From the NCBI GenBank assembly GCA_900546615.1, contig URDJ01000036.1:1-27089 (forward strand): a DNA stretch of 27,089 nucleotides, written 5' to 3'. Shown here one piece after another: positions 1 through 7,553 of the stretch. The notes under the pieces were generated by a model, which saw nothing but the letters and a program-made list of their open reading frames with translations, did no database searches and was not told the origin of the DNA. The translations under genes were made by a program, and so were the position numbers. Source of the DNA: an uncultured Eubacteriales bacterium. GTDB lineage: Bacteria > Bacillota > Clostridia > Oscillospirales > Oscillospiraceae. The first letter of the stretch is position 1. Each line of letters starts with the position of its first letter.

Positions 1-4
1 GAAA

Positions 5-40
5 AAAGTAGACACCCACACTTTTGTGAGTGTCTACTTT
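5..40. repeat. Palindrome resembling two facing insertion-sequence ends
   Basis: An 11-bp arm (AAAGTAGACAC, 5-15) is perfectly complementary to 30-40, with 14 bp between. The same core AAAAGTAGACAC lies at 26995-27006, at the outer edge of the IS256-family element at the other end of the window. Bases 30-55 also match the inward sequence of that end at roughly 21 of 26 positions. I infer paired or residual IS ends. A simple hairpin or terminator is the alternative. Confidence 0.5.
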
Positions 41-213
41 CATTTTACAGGTGCACATGGGAATACCATGCCCCCCGCCTTTCATCGGCGCTTTTTTGCT
101 GCTCGGTTTTCACTTCATACGGCCATGAAATAGTCCTCTCCTGTCTGCTCGGGAAAGGATTATTTTATGGCTGCAGACTGGCTCTGTTATATAGCGAAAT
201 ATCCTTGATCCCT

Positions 214-246
214 ATCTCAGACCGCATACCCCGGAAAATCTGAGAT
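214..246 (+). promoter_or_regulatory. Hairpin just upstream of the sigma-like gene
   Basis: ATCTCAGA (214-221) and TCTGAGAT (239-246) are perfect 8-bp complements around a 17-nt loop. The right arm ends one base before the GGAG ribosome-binding site (248-251) of the next gene. It could be an operator or an RNA structure that limits ribosome access. No function is proven. Confidence 0.45.
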
Positions 247-260
247 TGGAGATCACCAAA

Positions 261-860
261 ATGAAAAAGACAAAAACCACATACCTGATCAACAAGGTCC
301 ATGCAGATGGTAGTGTCCGTCTGTCCGTCGTATCCTCCACGGAATGGTCCGCCGTGGCGAGGCGGAACAAGAAAATCCCTGCGGACCAGCGTCGGTACTT
401 CATCGTCGATTACATCGCGGAGCGGGACAGAATCGACCGCATGGTCATAGAGACCACCTTTGAGGCATATAGCGAGTGGAACAGGGAGCACGCGCGGACG
501 GAGCGGAACCGGAAGTTGGCGAAAAGCTTCCGATTCTATTCCCTGGAGGATGTCATTACGCGCGAAAACGGGGGCGGCTATCCGGAAATGGATAACAAAG
601 CGGAATACAGCGTGGAGGATCAGATCTTCGACCGTATCCTGATTTGGGATCTGCGGGACCGGCTGGCGGCATGGAGGCCCTGGGCCAACGAACTCCTTGA
701 CCTATACTTGGCCGATCAGAAACACATCTGTGGAAAGATGGCCGAGAAATATGGTGTATCGGCGCAGACAATGTGTAAGTACAAGCGTCAGTTCGAAGAA
801 TTTATCAAAAACTTTCTGTCAGGTGTTTCAACTGAGGGGCCGTTTTGTGTAGAGGAATAA
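261..860 (+). CDS. Sigma-70-like / HTH regulator of the mobile element
   Basis: A 199-residue protein. I chose ATG 261 because GGAG (248-251) sits 9 bp before it; an upstream in-frame TTG at 246 has no such site. The N-terminal half is basic and charged with no motif I recognise. The C-terminal 45 residues (GKMAEKYGVSAQTMCKYKR) read as a helix-turn-helix of the sigma region 4 type, so the protein probably binds promoter DNA or RNA polymerase. Proteins like this often precede recombinase cassettes in clostridial elements, and it is the likely regulator of this one. It is shorter than a full sigma factor, and region 2 is not recognisable. A non-sigma HTH regulator is an alternative. Confidence 0.6.
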   Translation: MKKTKTTYLINKVHADGSVRLSVVSSTEWSAVARRNKKIPADQRRYFIVDYIAERDRIDRMVIETTFEAYSEWNREHARTERNRKLAKSFRFYSLEDVITRENGGGYPEMDNKAEYSVEDQIFDRILIWDLRDRLAAWRPWANELLDLYLADQKHICGKMAEKYGVSAQTMCKYKRQFEEFIKNFLSGVSTEGPFCVEE

Positions 861-1454
861 GTAGAGGGGTAAATTCAGGATCCCGTGTACATTGACAAAT
901 GCCGCCCGGACGGGCGGGTCATATCCGGCAGCTAACAACGTCGGTTGGTGGCCCCTGACGAGGAGGAACAGCGATGCGGCGGGTGCGCGAAGACTCACCT
1001 GTGCGGATGCTCCGCATAAAAGACGGCCAAGAAAGGTGACGAGCGGTCCCCACCCAGCCAAAAGCAGCTATGGCAAGCTGTTTCGCAATGACACCACCAT
1101 CCTGTACTCACTGTCCAGCCACAGTCTCAAGCAATGGGGGCAGCTCGGAGAGATCCTCGGAGGGGTGAGATTCCCGGAGGGCGGCGCCAGCCGCTGGTTA
1201 GTGCAGCCGCCCATGATCCGGGAAGTAGTGTCGAATAGGATCAGCAGAGATAAGAAACATAAATGCGGCGGGAGCTGTACCATACCAGGATATAATTATT
1301 CTTCCGACCAATGGACAGTTCCCGCCGCGTTGATAACAGAACTGGGGGCATGCGCAGTTGTGCCTTCAGTTGTGCTATCATACCGAATTCTTTGTTATCG
1401 TGGGATCACACAGTGATTTGCCAAGATTTTAGAAATAGAAACGGAGGATTGGAT
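861..1454 (+). other. Long non-coding stretch with strong nested stems
   Basis: About 590 bp with no convincing gene. Clear pairings are: CCGCCC 902-907 with 912-917 (4-nt loop); TGCGGA 1002-1007 with 1011-1016; a nested pair, 1171-1177 with 1218-1224 enclosing 1179-1185 with 1206-1212; and a 14-bp stem 1265-1278 with 1315-1328 having one G-U type mismatch. Several stems stacked along one strand suggest a structured RNA, a long leader for the recombinase operon, or a DNA site such as a transfer origin or attachment region. I could not assign it to a known RNA family. Confidence 0.45.
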
Positions 1455-1598
1455 ATGAACCAGAATATCAATTACATCGGGATGGTGAACTTTCTCCGGC
1501 ATCTGCAGAAAGCCGGACTTATCAACCAGAGGGAGGCCGGAAAAATTGCTGCCCGGCTCCGGGCGGAAACCGGGGCAGACGTCATATTTTCTCTCTGA
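1455..1598 (+). CDS. Small helical protein, SHOCT-like
   Basis: A 47-residue protein, too short for many gene finders. ATG 1455 follows a GGAGG site at 1443-1447 with 7 bp spacing. The sequence (MNQNINYIGMVNFL...) predicts two amphipathic helices with a basic C-terminal part rich in Ala, Arg and Lys, ending VIFSL. The pattern LxKAGLINQREAGKIAARL recalls the short SHOCT-type helical hairpin. Small proteins of this form recur just upstream of serine-recombinase genes in clostridial elements. A role as recombinase accessory or directionality factor is inference from position only. Confidence 0.55.
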   Translation: MNQNINYIGMVNFLRHLQKAGLINQREAGKIAARLRAETGADVIFSL

Positions 1599-1671
1599 TT
1601 TTTGTTGTGTTTGGATATGGATATTTTGCGGCAGTACTGGTATTGTGTGTTGCTGAAAGGAGGATGTCGAA

Positions 1672-3258
1672 GTGGACAGGCAGATGAAAACCAGCGGTTC
1701 CCTGGCATTGAACAATGCGCCCCAGGTGATCACCATCCCGCCCAGCGACCCGGTTAGAGCCCGGAAGCTGCGGGTTGCGGCCTATACCCGGGTAAGCTCC
1801 GACTCGGAGGACCAGCTCAACTCCTTCGCCGCCCAGAACGCCCACTACACAGAGCTTATCACGGCCAACCCGGAGTGGGAGTTTGTGGACGTGTACGCAG
1901 ACAAGGGCATCACCGGCACTTCTGCAGAGAAGCGGGATGATTTCCAGCGGCTTCTGGCGGACTGCCGCCGGGGCCGGATCGATAAGATCCTGGTGTAATC
2001 CTCCTCCCGGTTCGCCCGAAATGCCAAGGAGTGCCTGGAGGCCGTGCGGGAGCTCAAGACCCTGGGGATCGGGGTGTGCTTCGAACTGCAAGGCATCGAC
2101 ACCTCTGAGTTAGCCGGCGAACTGCTGACCGCCATCTTCGCCATGATGGACCAGAAGGAGAGCGAGAATATCTCGGATAACCTCCGGTGGAGTATAGACA
2201 TGCGGATGCGGGCGGGTAAATATAATACCTGCACAGCGCCGTTCGGATACCACCTGGTCGAAGGGAAGCTGGAGCTGATCCCCGAGCAGATCCCGATCAT
2301 CCGGTACATCTACGATGCCTATTTATCGGGCAAGACAGCCGGGGACATTGCGGCAACGCTGAACCTGTTTACTGACGGAAGCCCTTGGAAGCCGCAGCGG
2401 ATCGACTATATTCTCACCAATGAGCGGTACAGCGGCAACGCCCTCCTGCGGAAGCGATATACGACAGATACCCTTCCGCGCAAAATCAAGCGTAACCATG
2501 GTGAAAAACCCATGTACTTTGTGGAGGGGATCAACGAGGCGGCAATTCCTCAAGAGGTATTTGATAAAGCACAGGAATTGCGGCGGAGGCGTGGGGCCAG
2601 CCAGGCGCCTGGGATCGCGGACCAGCGTCCTCTTGCCAATGGCTGGCTCCATTGCGGATGCTGTGGGAAAGTACTCCGTCCAAAAGGAATCAATGGGAAA
2701 TGGTATATGGCATGCCGTGGACATGAAGAGTCCACGGAGCTGTGCGATCTTCTGCCCATTACCGAGGAAACGGCAGTATCGGCGGCGCTCCATCTATACC
2801 ACAAGCTCCGCCACCAAGGTCTGCCCATTCTTCGCCAGATGCTTGCAGACCTTCAGGCGGCTCGAAAGGGCAAGCTGCTCTGGAGCCTGGACATTGTGGA
2901 GCTCAACCAGAAAATCGCGGATATCACCCGTCAGGATCGACTGCTGGCCCAGCTCAAGCAGCAAGGGCTTGTTGATCCTGATATTTTTATCTCCCGCCGG
3001 AACGAGCTGGCGGAACAGCTCCGTGCCATAAAACTGGAAAAGGAACGGTTCCTGGAGGCCGAGGAGGATCAGACGATCCGGCGGACCCAGGAGCTGATAG
3101 AAGCCCTGGAGGCCGGTCCGGAATTCCTGGATGCCTTCGATGGGGAGCTGTTCCGCGAGCTCGTGGACAAGATCATCGCGGAGAGCAATGATCGCCTGCG
3201 GTTCCGGCTGGCCAACGGACTGGAGCTGGCAGAGCCTATAGAACGGACGGTGAGATGA
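1672..3258 (+). pseudogene. Large serine recombinase 1, interrupted by an in-frame TAA
   Basis: GTG 1672 follows AAAGGAGG. The frame encodes a 528-residue serine recombinase but has TAA at 1996-1998 (codon 109). The resolvase domain is split: the catalytic Ser42 in YTRVSSDSEDQ lies before the stop, and the SRFARN arginine motif just after. Relatives read VKS-SRFARN here, so a single AAA-to-TAA change is the simplest cause. The rest continues in frame with a recombinase domain, a zinc ribbon (HCGCCGK, then C near WYMAC and ELC), a coiled coil and a C-terminal tail. Restart at GTG 2044 would give a protein without the nucleophile. An active enzyme is unlikely unless the stop is read through. 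Confidence 0.88.
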
Positions 3259-4010
3259 TGGGAAGCAGCCGGAAGCGGCCCTACGGTTACAAAATGGAGT
3301 TTGGGGAGGTCGTACTTCATCCGACAGAGGCTGAGACGGTGCGCTGGATCTACGACAGCTATCTGGCCGGAGACAGCTACAGCGCCCTGGTGGTCAAGCT
3401 CGGGGAGCGGGGCATCCCCTACGACGAGGACAAGCCCTGGAACAAGAATATGGCGGCCCGTATCCTGGCGGACTGCCGGTACACCGGCGGGGCCGGTTTC
3501 CCTCCTATCATCCCGGAGGCGAAGTTCCAGATGGCGCAGGCACAGCGCCAGAGGCGGACAAGTCCGCACAAAAAGACGGCGGCCCAGAAGGAACTGCGGA
3601 AGCTGTGCGGCGGCAGCCCGCCAGCCTGGGTGGAGCGGCAGGTGCTGGGTATCCTGAACCGCCTGATCCAGCAGCCGGAGGTTATCACCTGCCCGGCGTT
3701 GGCAGACGGGCTTCCGCAAGAGGCAGAAAAGCTGCGCCGGGAACTGGACACCCTTCTCCGCACCCCGCCGATAGATGAGGGCGTGGTAAGAGACATGGCC
3801 TCCCGGCTTGCCAGGGTGCGGCTGGACGCCATTGGGCCGGAGGAGTACGAAACCCTCCGCCTTCGGAGGCTGTTTCAAAACCGGCAGCCTATGGCGGAGT
3901 TGGAGCGGGGACCGCTCCATGACAGCGTCCGCCGCATCAGCGTCAGCAGAGGTAGGGTAACCGTCCTGCTGAAAAACAACCAGACTCTGGAAGGAGGAAA
4001 TGGTACATGA
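3255..4010 (+). CDS. Recombinase-domain protein lacking the catalytic resolvase domain
   Basis: A 251-residue protein whose ATG overlaps the TGA of recombinase 1 (ATGA), indicating translational coupling. It starts directly in the recombinase domain: YGYKMEFGEVVLHPTEAETVRWIYDSYLAGDS resembles residues after the catalytic domain in full-length serine recombinases. There is no N-terminal resolvase domain, no catalytic serine and no clear zinc ribbon. The C-terminal part is helical and Arg/Glu-rich. Such short partners recur between two full-length recombinases in clostridial cassettes. I infer a DNA-binding accessory subunit that pairs with its catalytic neighbours. Independent strand cleavage is not possible from what is visible. 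Confidence 0.75.
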   Translation: MMGSSRKRPYGYKMEFGEVVLHPTEAETVRWIYDSYLAGDSYSALVVKLGERGIPYDEDKPWNKNMAARILADCRYTGGAGFPPIIPEAKFQMAQAQRQRRTSPHKKTAAQKELRKLCGGSPPAWVERQVLGILNRLIQQPEVITCPALADGLPQEAEKLRRELDTLLRTPPIDEGVVRDMASRLARVRLDAIGPEEYETLRLRRLFQNRQPMAELERGPLHDSVRRISVSRGRVTVLLKNNQTLEGGNGT

Positions 4011-5653
4011 ACGATACCGCGCCCAACGTCATCGTTATCCCAGTCAGCACGGAAACGCCTCAGGACCAGGAGAGGAAGCGCAGCCTGCGGGTGGCCGCCT
4101 ACTGCCGGGTGTCCACCGACAGCGAGGAGCAGCTCTCCAGCTATGAGAACCAGCTGGCCTACTACACCGAGAAGATCATGAAGGAGCCGGGCTGGACCAT
4201 GGCCGGCGTGTTCGCGGATGAAGGCATCACCGGCACCTCTACCTGCAAACGAAAGGACTTCCTGCGGATGATCCGCCAGTGCCGGCAGGGGAAAATCGAT
4301 ATGATCCTGGCCAAATCCATCTCCCGCTTCGCCCGCAACACAGTGGACACCCTCAACTTCACCCGGGAGCTGCGGGGCCTGGGGATCCCGGTGATCTTCG
4401 AGGAACAAAATATCAACTCCATCCACCCGGAGAGCGAGTTCCTCATCACCCTCCACGGGGCCTTCGCCCAGGCTGAGAGCGAGAGTACCAGCAGCCGTGT
4501 GCGGTGGGGCAAGCGCCAAGCCATGAAGTCCGGCCACGTCACCATGCAGTACAAGCAGTTGCTGGGCTATGAGAAGGGACCGGACGGCAAGCCAAGAATT
4601 ATCCCAGAGCAGGCGGAGACAGTCCGGTTCATCTACGACCGCTACCTGGCCGGGGACACTGTCCGGGAGATCAAGACAGCCCTGGAGATTCAAGGAGCGC
4701 CCACAGTCTCCGGAAAATCGGAGTGGATGGCCTCCCATATCCGGAGTATCCTGACCAACGAGAAATACTGCGGGGACGCTTTGCTCCAGAAGACCTTCAT
4801 TCAGGACTGTATCAGCAAAAAGGTGATCACCAACACTGGGCAGCTTCCCAAATACCTGATCCAGAACCACCATGAGGGCATCGTCAGCCGGGAGACCTTT
4901 GATGCGGTCCAGCTGGAGATGGCCCGGCGTCGTGCCCAGGCGGGACGCACAAGAAAAAGCGCCCCCACCGGCCGGGGCAAGTACAGCGGGAAATATGCCC
5001 TCAGCAACCTGCTGTTCTGCGGGGAGTGCGGGACTGCCTACCGCCGCTGTGTATGGACCCAGCACGGAGTCAAGCGGCCTGTGTGGCGGTGCGTCAGCCG
5101 CCTGGACTACGGGAAAAAGTTCTGCACCCACTCCCCCACACTGGATGAAGAACCCCTCCAAACTGCCATCCTGGCCGCCGTCAACGCCGCCATGGCCGAC
5201 CAAGACGCCCTGGCCCGGCAGCTCACCACTGCTATGGAGCGGGAACTGGGCCCTATCCCGGGAGAGGGTATGAGCCTGGCGGACATGGACCGGGCCTTAG
5301 AGGAACTGAGCGGACGGTTTAACGCTCTGCTGGCCGAGGCCTCCGCCAATCCGGAGGCGGACTACACGGAGCGGTTCCGGGAGTTGTCCGAGTCCACCGC
5401 CCGACTCAAGGAGAAAAAGGCGCGGCTGGAGGGCATCTGCTAGGAACAGCAGAAGGTGGATCAACGCCTGCGGGCGGTATCAGCCGCCATGAAGGGCATG
5501 ACGGCGGAGCTGACAGAGTGGGATGATGAGGTCATCCACCAGCTGCTGGAGAAGGTTACGGTGCTCTCTCGGGAGTGCATCCGGGTGACCTTCCGGGATG
5601 GCCAGGAGATCGAACAATATGTGGCACAACCAAAAAGGAGGAAGCTGACATGA
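4007..5653 (+). pseudogene. Large serine recombinase 2, truncated by an in-frame TAG
   Basis: ATG 4007 overlaps the upstream TGA and follows GGAGG. The frame runs to TAG at 5441-5443 (478 residues), then continues in frame for 70 codons to TGA 5651-5653. Catalytic Ser36 sits in AAYCRVSTDSEEQL; the ISRFARNTVDTL arginine motif, recombinase domain and zinc ribbon (FCGECGTAYRR...WRC...FC) are all intact. The missing tail (AVSAAMKGMTAELTEWDDEV...) completes the coiled coil and the usual C-terminal beta segment. One substitution of a Lys, Gln or Glu codon would create the TAG. The truncated protein keeps catalysis and the zinc ribbon and may be partly active. Readthrough is possible but unproven. 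Confidence 0.8.
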
Positions 5654-6399
5654 GGATCTACGCAACGGGCGACACCCACGGGAATTTTGAGCGGTTCCGG
5701 CCGGAATACTTCCCGGAGGGCAAGGGACTCACCAAGGATGATGTGGTACTCCAGCTGGGGGACTTTGGAGGCGTGTGGTTCGGGGATGAACGGGATGATG
5801 AGGCCCTGGACTGGCTGGAGGGATTGCCCTTCACAGTGGCCTTTGTCTCAGGGAATCACGAAAACTACGATGCCCTGGCCCGATACCCTGTGGAGACCTG
5901 GCACGGCGGCAGGGTTCAGTCCATCCGGCCCCACGTGCTTCACCTGATGCGGGGGCAGGTCTTTGAACTGGCTGGGTTCACCTTCTTCACCATGGGCGGC
6001 GCGGCCTCTCACGATATCGAGGACGGCATCCTCAGCCTGGATGACCCAAATTTTGAGCGGAAATACCGGATGCTGAAGCGGAAAGAGCGGGCCAGATTTC
6101 GGATCGACCACATGTCCTGGTGGAAGGAGGAACTGCCGTCAGAGGAGGAATATGCGGAGGCGCGTAAAAACTTGGATGCCCATAGCTGGGCGGTGGACTA
6201 TATCCTCACACATTGTGCCCCTACCAGCGTCGCCCTCCAGTTCTCCCGGCACAATGTGGCGGATCACCTGACAGACTTCCTCCAGAAGGTCAAGGACCGG
6301 GCACAATACCACTACTGGCTGTTTGGGCACTACCATCTAAATCAGGCTATAGACCAGAAGCACATTGTGCTGTGGGAACAGATCGTGCAGATTTTATAG
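5650..6399 (+). CDS. Calcineurin-like metallophosphoesterase
   Basis: A 249-residue cytoplasmic hydrolase. ATG 5650 overlaps the TGA of recombinase 2 and follows AAAAGGAGG. All the metallophosphoesterase signatures are visible in order: GDTHGN (7-12), GDFGG (37-41), GNHEN (68-72), THCAPT and, near the end, GHYH. These bind two metal ions and act on phosphomonoesters or diesters. No signal peptide is seen. The insert DPNFERKYRMLKRKERARFRIDHMSWWKEE, with its basic and aromatic residues, is typical of phage- and element-borne members. The natural substrate is unknown. Coupling to the recombinase genes marks it as part of the element. Confidence 0.88.
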   Translation: MRIYATGDTHGNFERFRPEYFPEGKGLTKDDVVLQLGDFGGVWFGDERDDEALDWLEGLPFTVAFVSGNHENYDALARYPVETWHGGRVQSIRPHVLHLMRGQVFELAGFTFFTMGGAASHDIEDGILSLDDPNFERKYRMLKRKERARFRIDHMSWWKEELPSEEEYAEARKNLDAHSWAVDYILTHCAPTSVALQFSRHNVADHLTDFLQKVKDRAQYHYWLFGHYHLNQAIDQKHIVLWEQIVQIL

Positions 6400-6414
6400 C
6401 GAAGGCCGTAAGGG

Positions 6415-6440
6415 AAAGGGCGGCGGCTCCGCCGCCTTTT
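6415..6440 (+). terminator. Rho-independent terminator after the metallophosphoesterase
   Basis: GGCGGCG (6419-6425) pairs with CGCCGCC (6430-6436) around a 4-nt loop. Outer AAAG/TTTT pairs extend the stem, and the run TTTTCCTTT follows. Confidence 0.75.
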
Positions 6441-6487
6441 CCTTTGCGGCTTTCCGGCTGAGGCGACACGTCGGAAAGGATGAGAAA

Positions 6488-7447
6488 ATGAACAAGAGAA
6501 AGCCAGTTGACTATACCGCGATGTACACAGCCCTGGACACCCTGCTGCAAACTGATCTGCCGGAGGCAGAGCTGTATTTTGAAATCGGCAGGGCCGTTTG
6601 CGCACGCCCGGAGAAGGGCGCGGCGGTGATGGCCGCCGAATATCTCCAGGCCAACTACCCTGAGTGCAAAGGCTTCTCTCCCCGGAACCTGCGCCGGATG
6701 CGGGAGTTCTACCGTTCCTATGCCGACAATTCAGAACTGCGGGCGATGGCCCTGAAACTGGGCTGGACGCAGAATGCGGTCATTTTGGAAGAATGTGAGG
6801 ACAGCCGGGAGCTTGCCTGGTATCTCCGGTCCGCGCTGGAGCACCACTGGACCAAAGCGGAGCTGTTGGGGCAGATCCAGGCCGGGGCATGGCTACGGGA
6901 AGGACTCGACGAACCGGACAATACCTGCTATACTGAGAACAACACAGTATCAGCGGGGTGTCTGGAGCATGAAGAAGATCCTTTTTGTTTGCCACGGCAA
7001 TATTTGCTGAAGCCCGATGGCCGAGTATGTGATGAAGGACCTGGTGAAGAAGGCGGACCTGGAGGGCCAGCTCCAAATCGCCTCGGCGGCCACCAGCCGG
7101 GAGGAGATCGGCAACCCGGTATATCCACCGGCCCGGCGGAAGCTGGCGGAGCACGGCATCTCCTGCGACGGCCACGCCGCCCGGCAGCTCCGCAGCAGCG
7201 ACTACGAGGAATACGACCTGCTTATTGGGATGGACATGGCCAACCTCCGCAACATGTACCGCGCATGCGGTGGCGACCCCGACGGCAAGATACACCTGCT
7301 GATGGAATATGCCGACCGCCGGAAGGGGCCCCCACGGGAGCCCGGCGGAGCGGGCCGCGTGGGGAGAGGAGAAGCAAGGAAGCGTTCGGAGTTTTCGCCA
7401 CAGGCGGAAACGGAGAAAAGCAGACTTTGCTTCGACGAGGTGGCTGA
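6488..7447 (+). CDS. DUF1016 N-terminal domain protein (YhcG-like, no nuclease domain)
   Basis: ATG 6488 follows GGAAAGGA. Residues 1-150 (ELYFEIGRAVCARPEKG..., then GFSPRNLRRMREFYR and GWTQNAVILEE) match the DUF1016 N-terminal domain, a winged-helix-like region normally fused to a PDDEXK nuclease in YhcG proteins. That nuclease domain is absent. From about 6969 the frame overlaps the phosphatase gene in another frame, and the predicted Gly/Pro/Arg-rich tail looks like out-of-frame translation of it. The real functional part is therefore probably the first 160 residues. A DNA-binding or antitoxin-like role is inference. Short DUF1016-N genes beside a phosphatase recur in such elements. Confidence 0.65.
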   Translation: MNKRKPVDYTAMYTALDTLLQTDLPEAELYFEIGRAVCARPEKGAAVMAAEYLQANYPECKGFSPRNLRRMREFYRSYADNSELRAMALKLGWTQNAVILEECEDSRELAWYLRSALEHHWTKAELLGQIQAGAWLREGLDEPDNTCYTENNTVSAGCLEHEEDPFCLPRQYLLKPDGRVCDEGPGEEGGPGGPAPNRLGGHQPGGDRQPGISTGPAEAGGARHLLRRPRRPAAPQQRLRGIRPAYWDGHGQPPQHVPRMRWRPRRQDTPADGICRPPEGAPTGARRSGPRGERRSKEAFGVFATGGNGEKQTLLRRGG

Positions 7448-7553
7448 TCCCTGGTACACCGGCGACTTCGACGCTACCTGGCGGGATGTACTGGCGGGGT
7501 GTCAGGGGCTGTTGGACGAATTGATATACAGGGGGCGAACGATAGATGGATAA
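6969..7553 (+). pseudogene. Low-molecular-weight tyrosine phosphatase with TGA at the catalytic Arg
   Basis: ATG 6969 opens a frame reading MKKILFVCHGNIC, then TGA (7008-7010), then SPMAEYVMKDLV. This is the P-loop C-X5-R-S of the family: the nucleophile Cys8 is present, but the Arg14 codon is a stop, explained by a CGA-to-TGA transition. The rest stays in frame to 7553, including YDLLIGMD and the acid-loop motif VADPWYTGDFDATW. A 117-bp in-frame insert lies between YADR and VADPW. With the stop the product is 13 residues, so the gene is dead unless read through. Restart at ATG 7017 would lack the P-loop. Its end overlaps the KilA-N gene by 8 bp. Confidence 0.87.
7321..7437. repeat. In-frame 117-bp insert made of three hairpins
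   Basis: Phosphatases of this family read YADRxxxVADPW here; this copy has about 39 extra codons. The extra DNA folds into three consecutive hairpins. The first is CCCCACG 7330-7336 with 7358-7364, enclosing GCCCG 7340-7344 with 7351-7355. The second is 7391-7399 with 7403-7411 (9 bp, one G-T pair, 3-nt loop). The third is AAGCA 7418-7422 with 7428-7432. Removing 7321-7437 restores a normal phosphatase frame. It looks like a small palindromic mobile repeat; exact ends are uncertain. Confidence 0.6.

Noticed and set aside
892..1416. Open frame of 174 codons in the non-coding stretch
   Set aside because: No RBS, no recognisable domain, and it runs through all the strong stems; composition looks non-coding.
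3875..5203. 442-codon open frame antisense to recombinase 2
   Set aside because: Sense strand carries all catalytic motifs; the antisense product is Gly/Asp/Val/Leu-rich without a domain.
1672..5653. Reassigned stop codon as in some gut phages
   Set aside because: Three different stop codons interrupt genes of the element, and all three also end neighbouring genes normally, so a single reassigned code does not fit.
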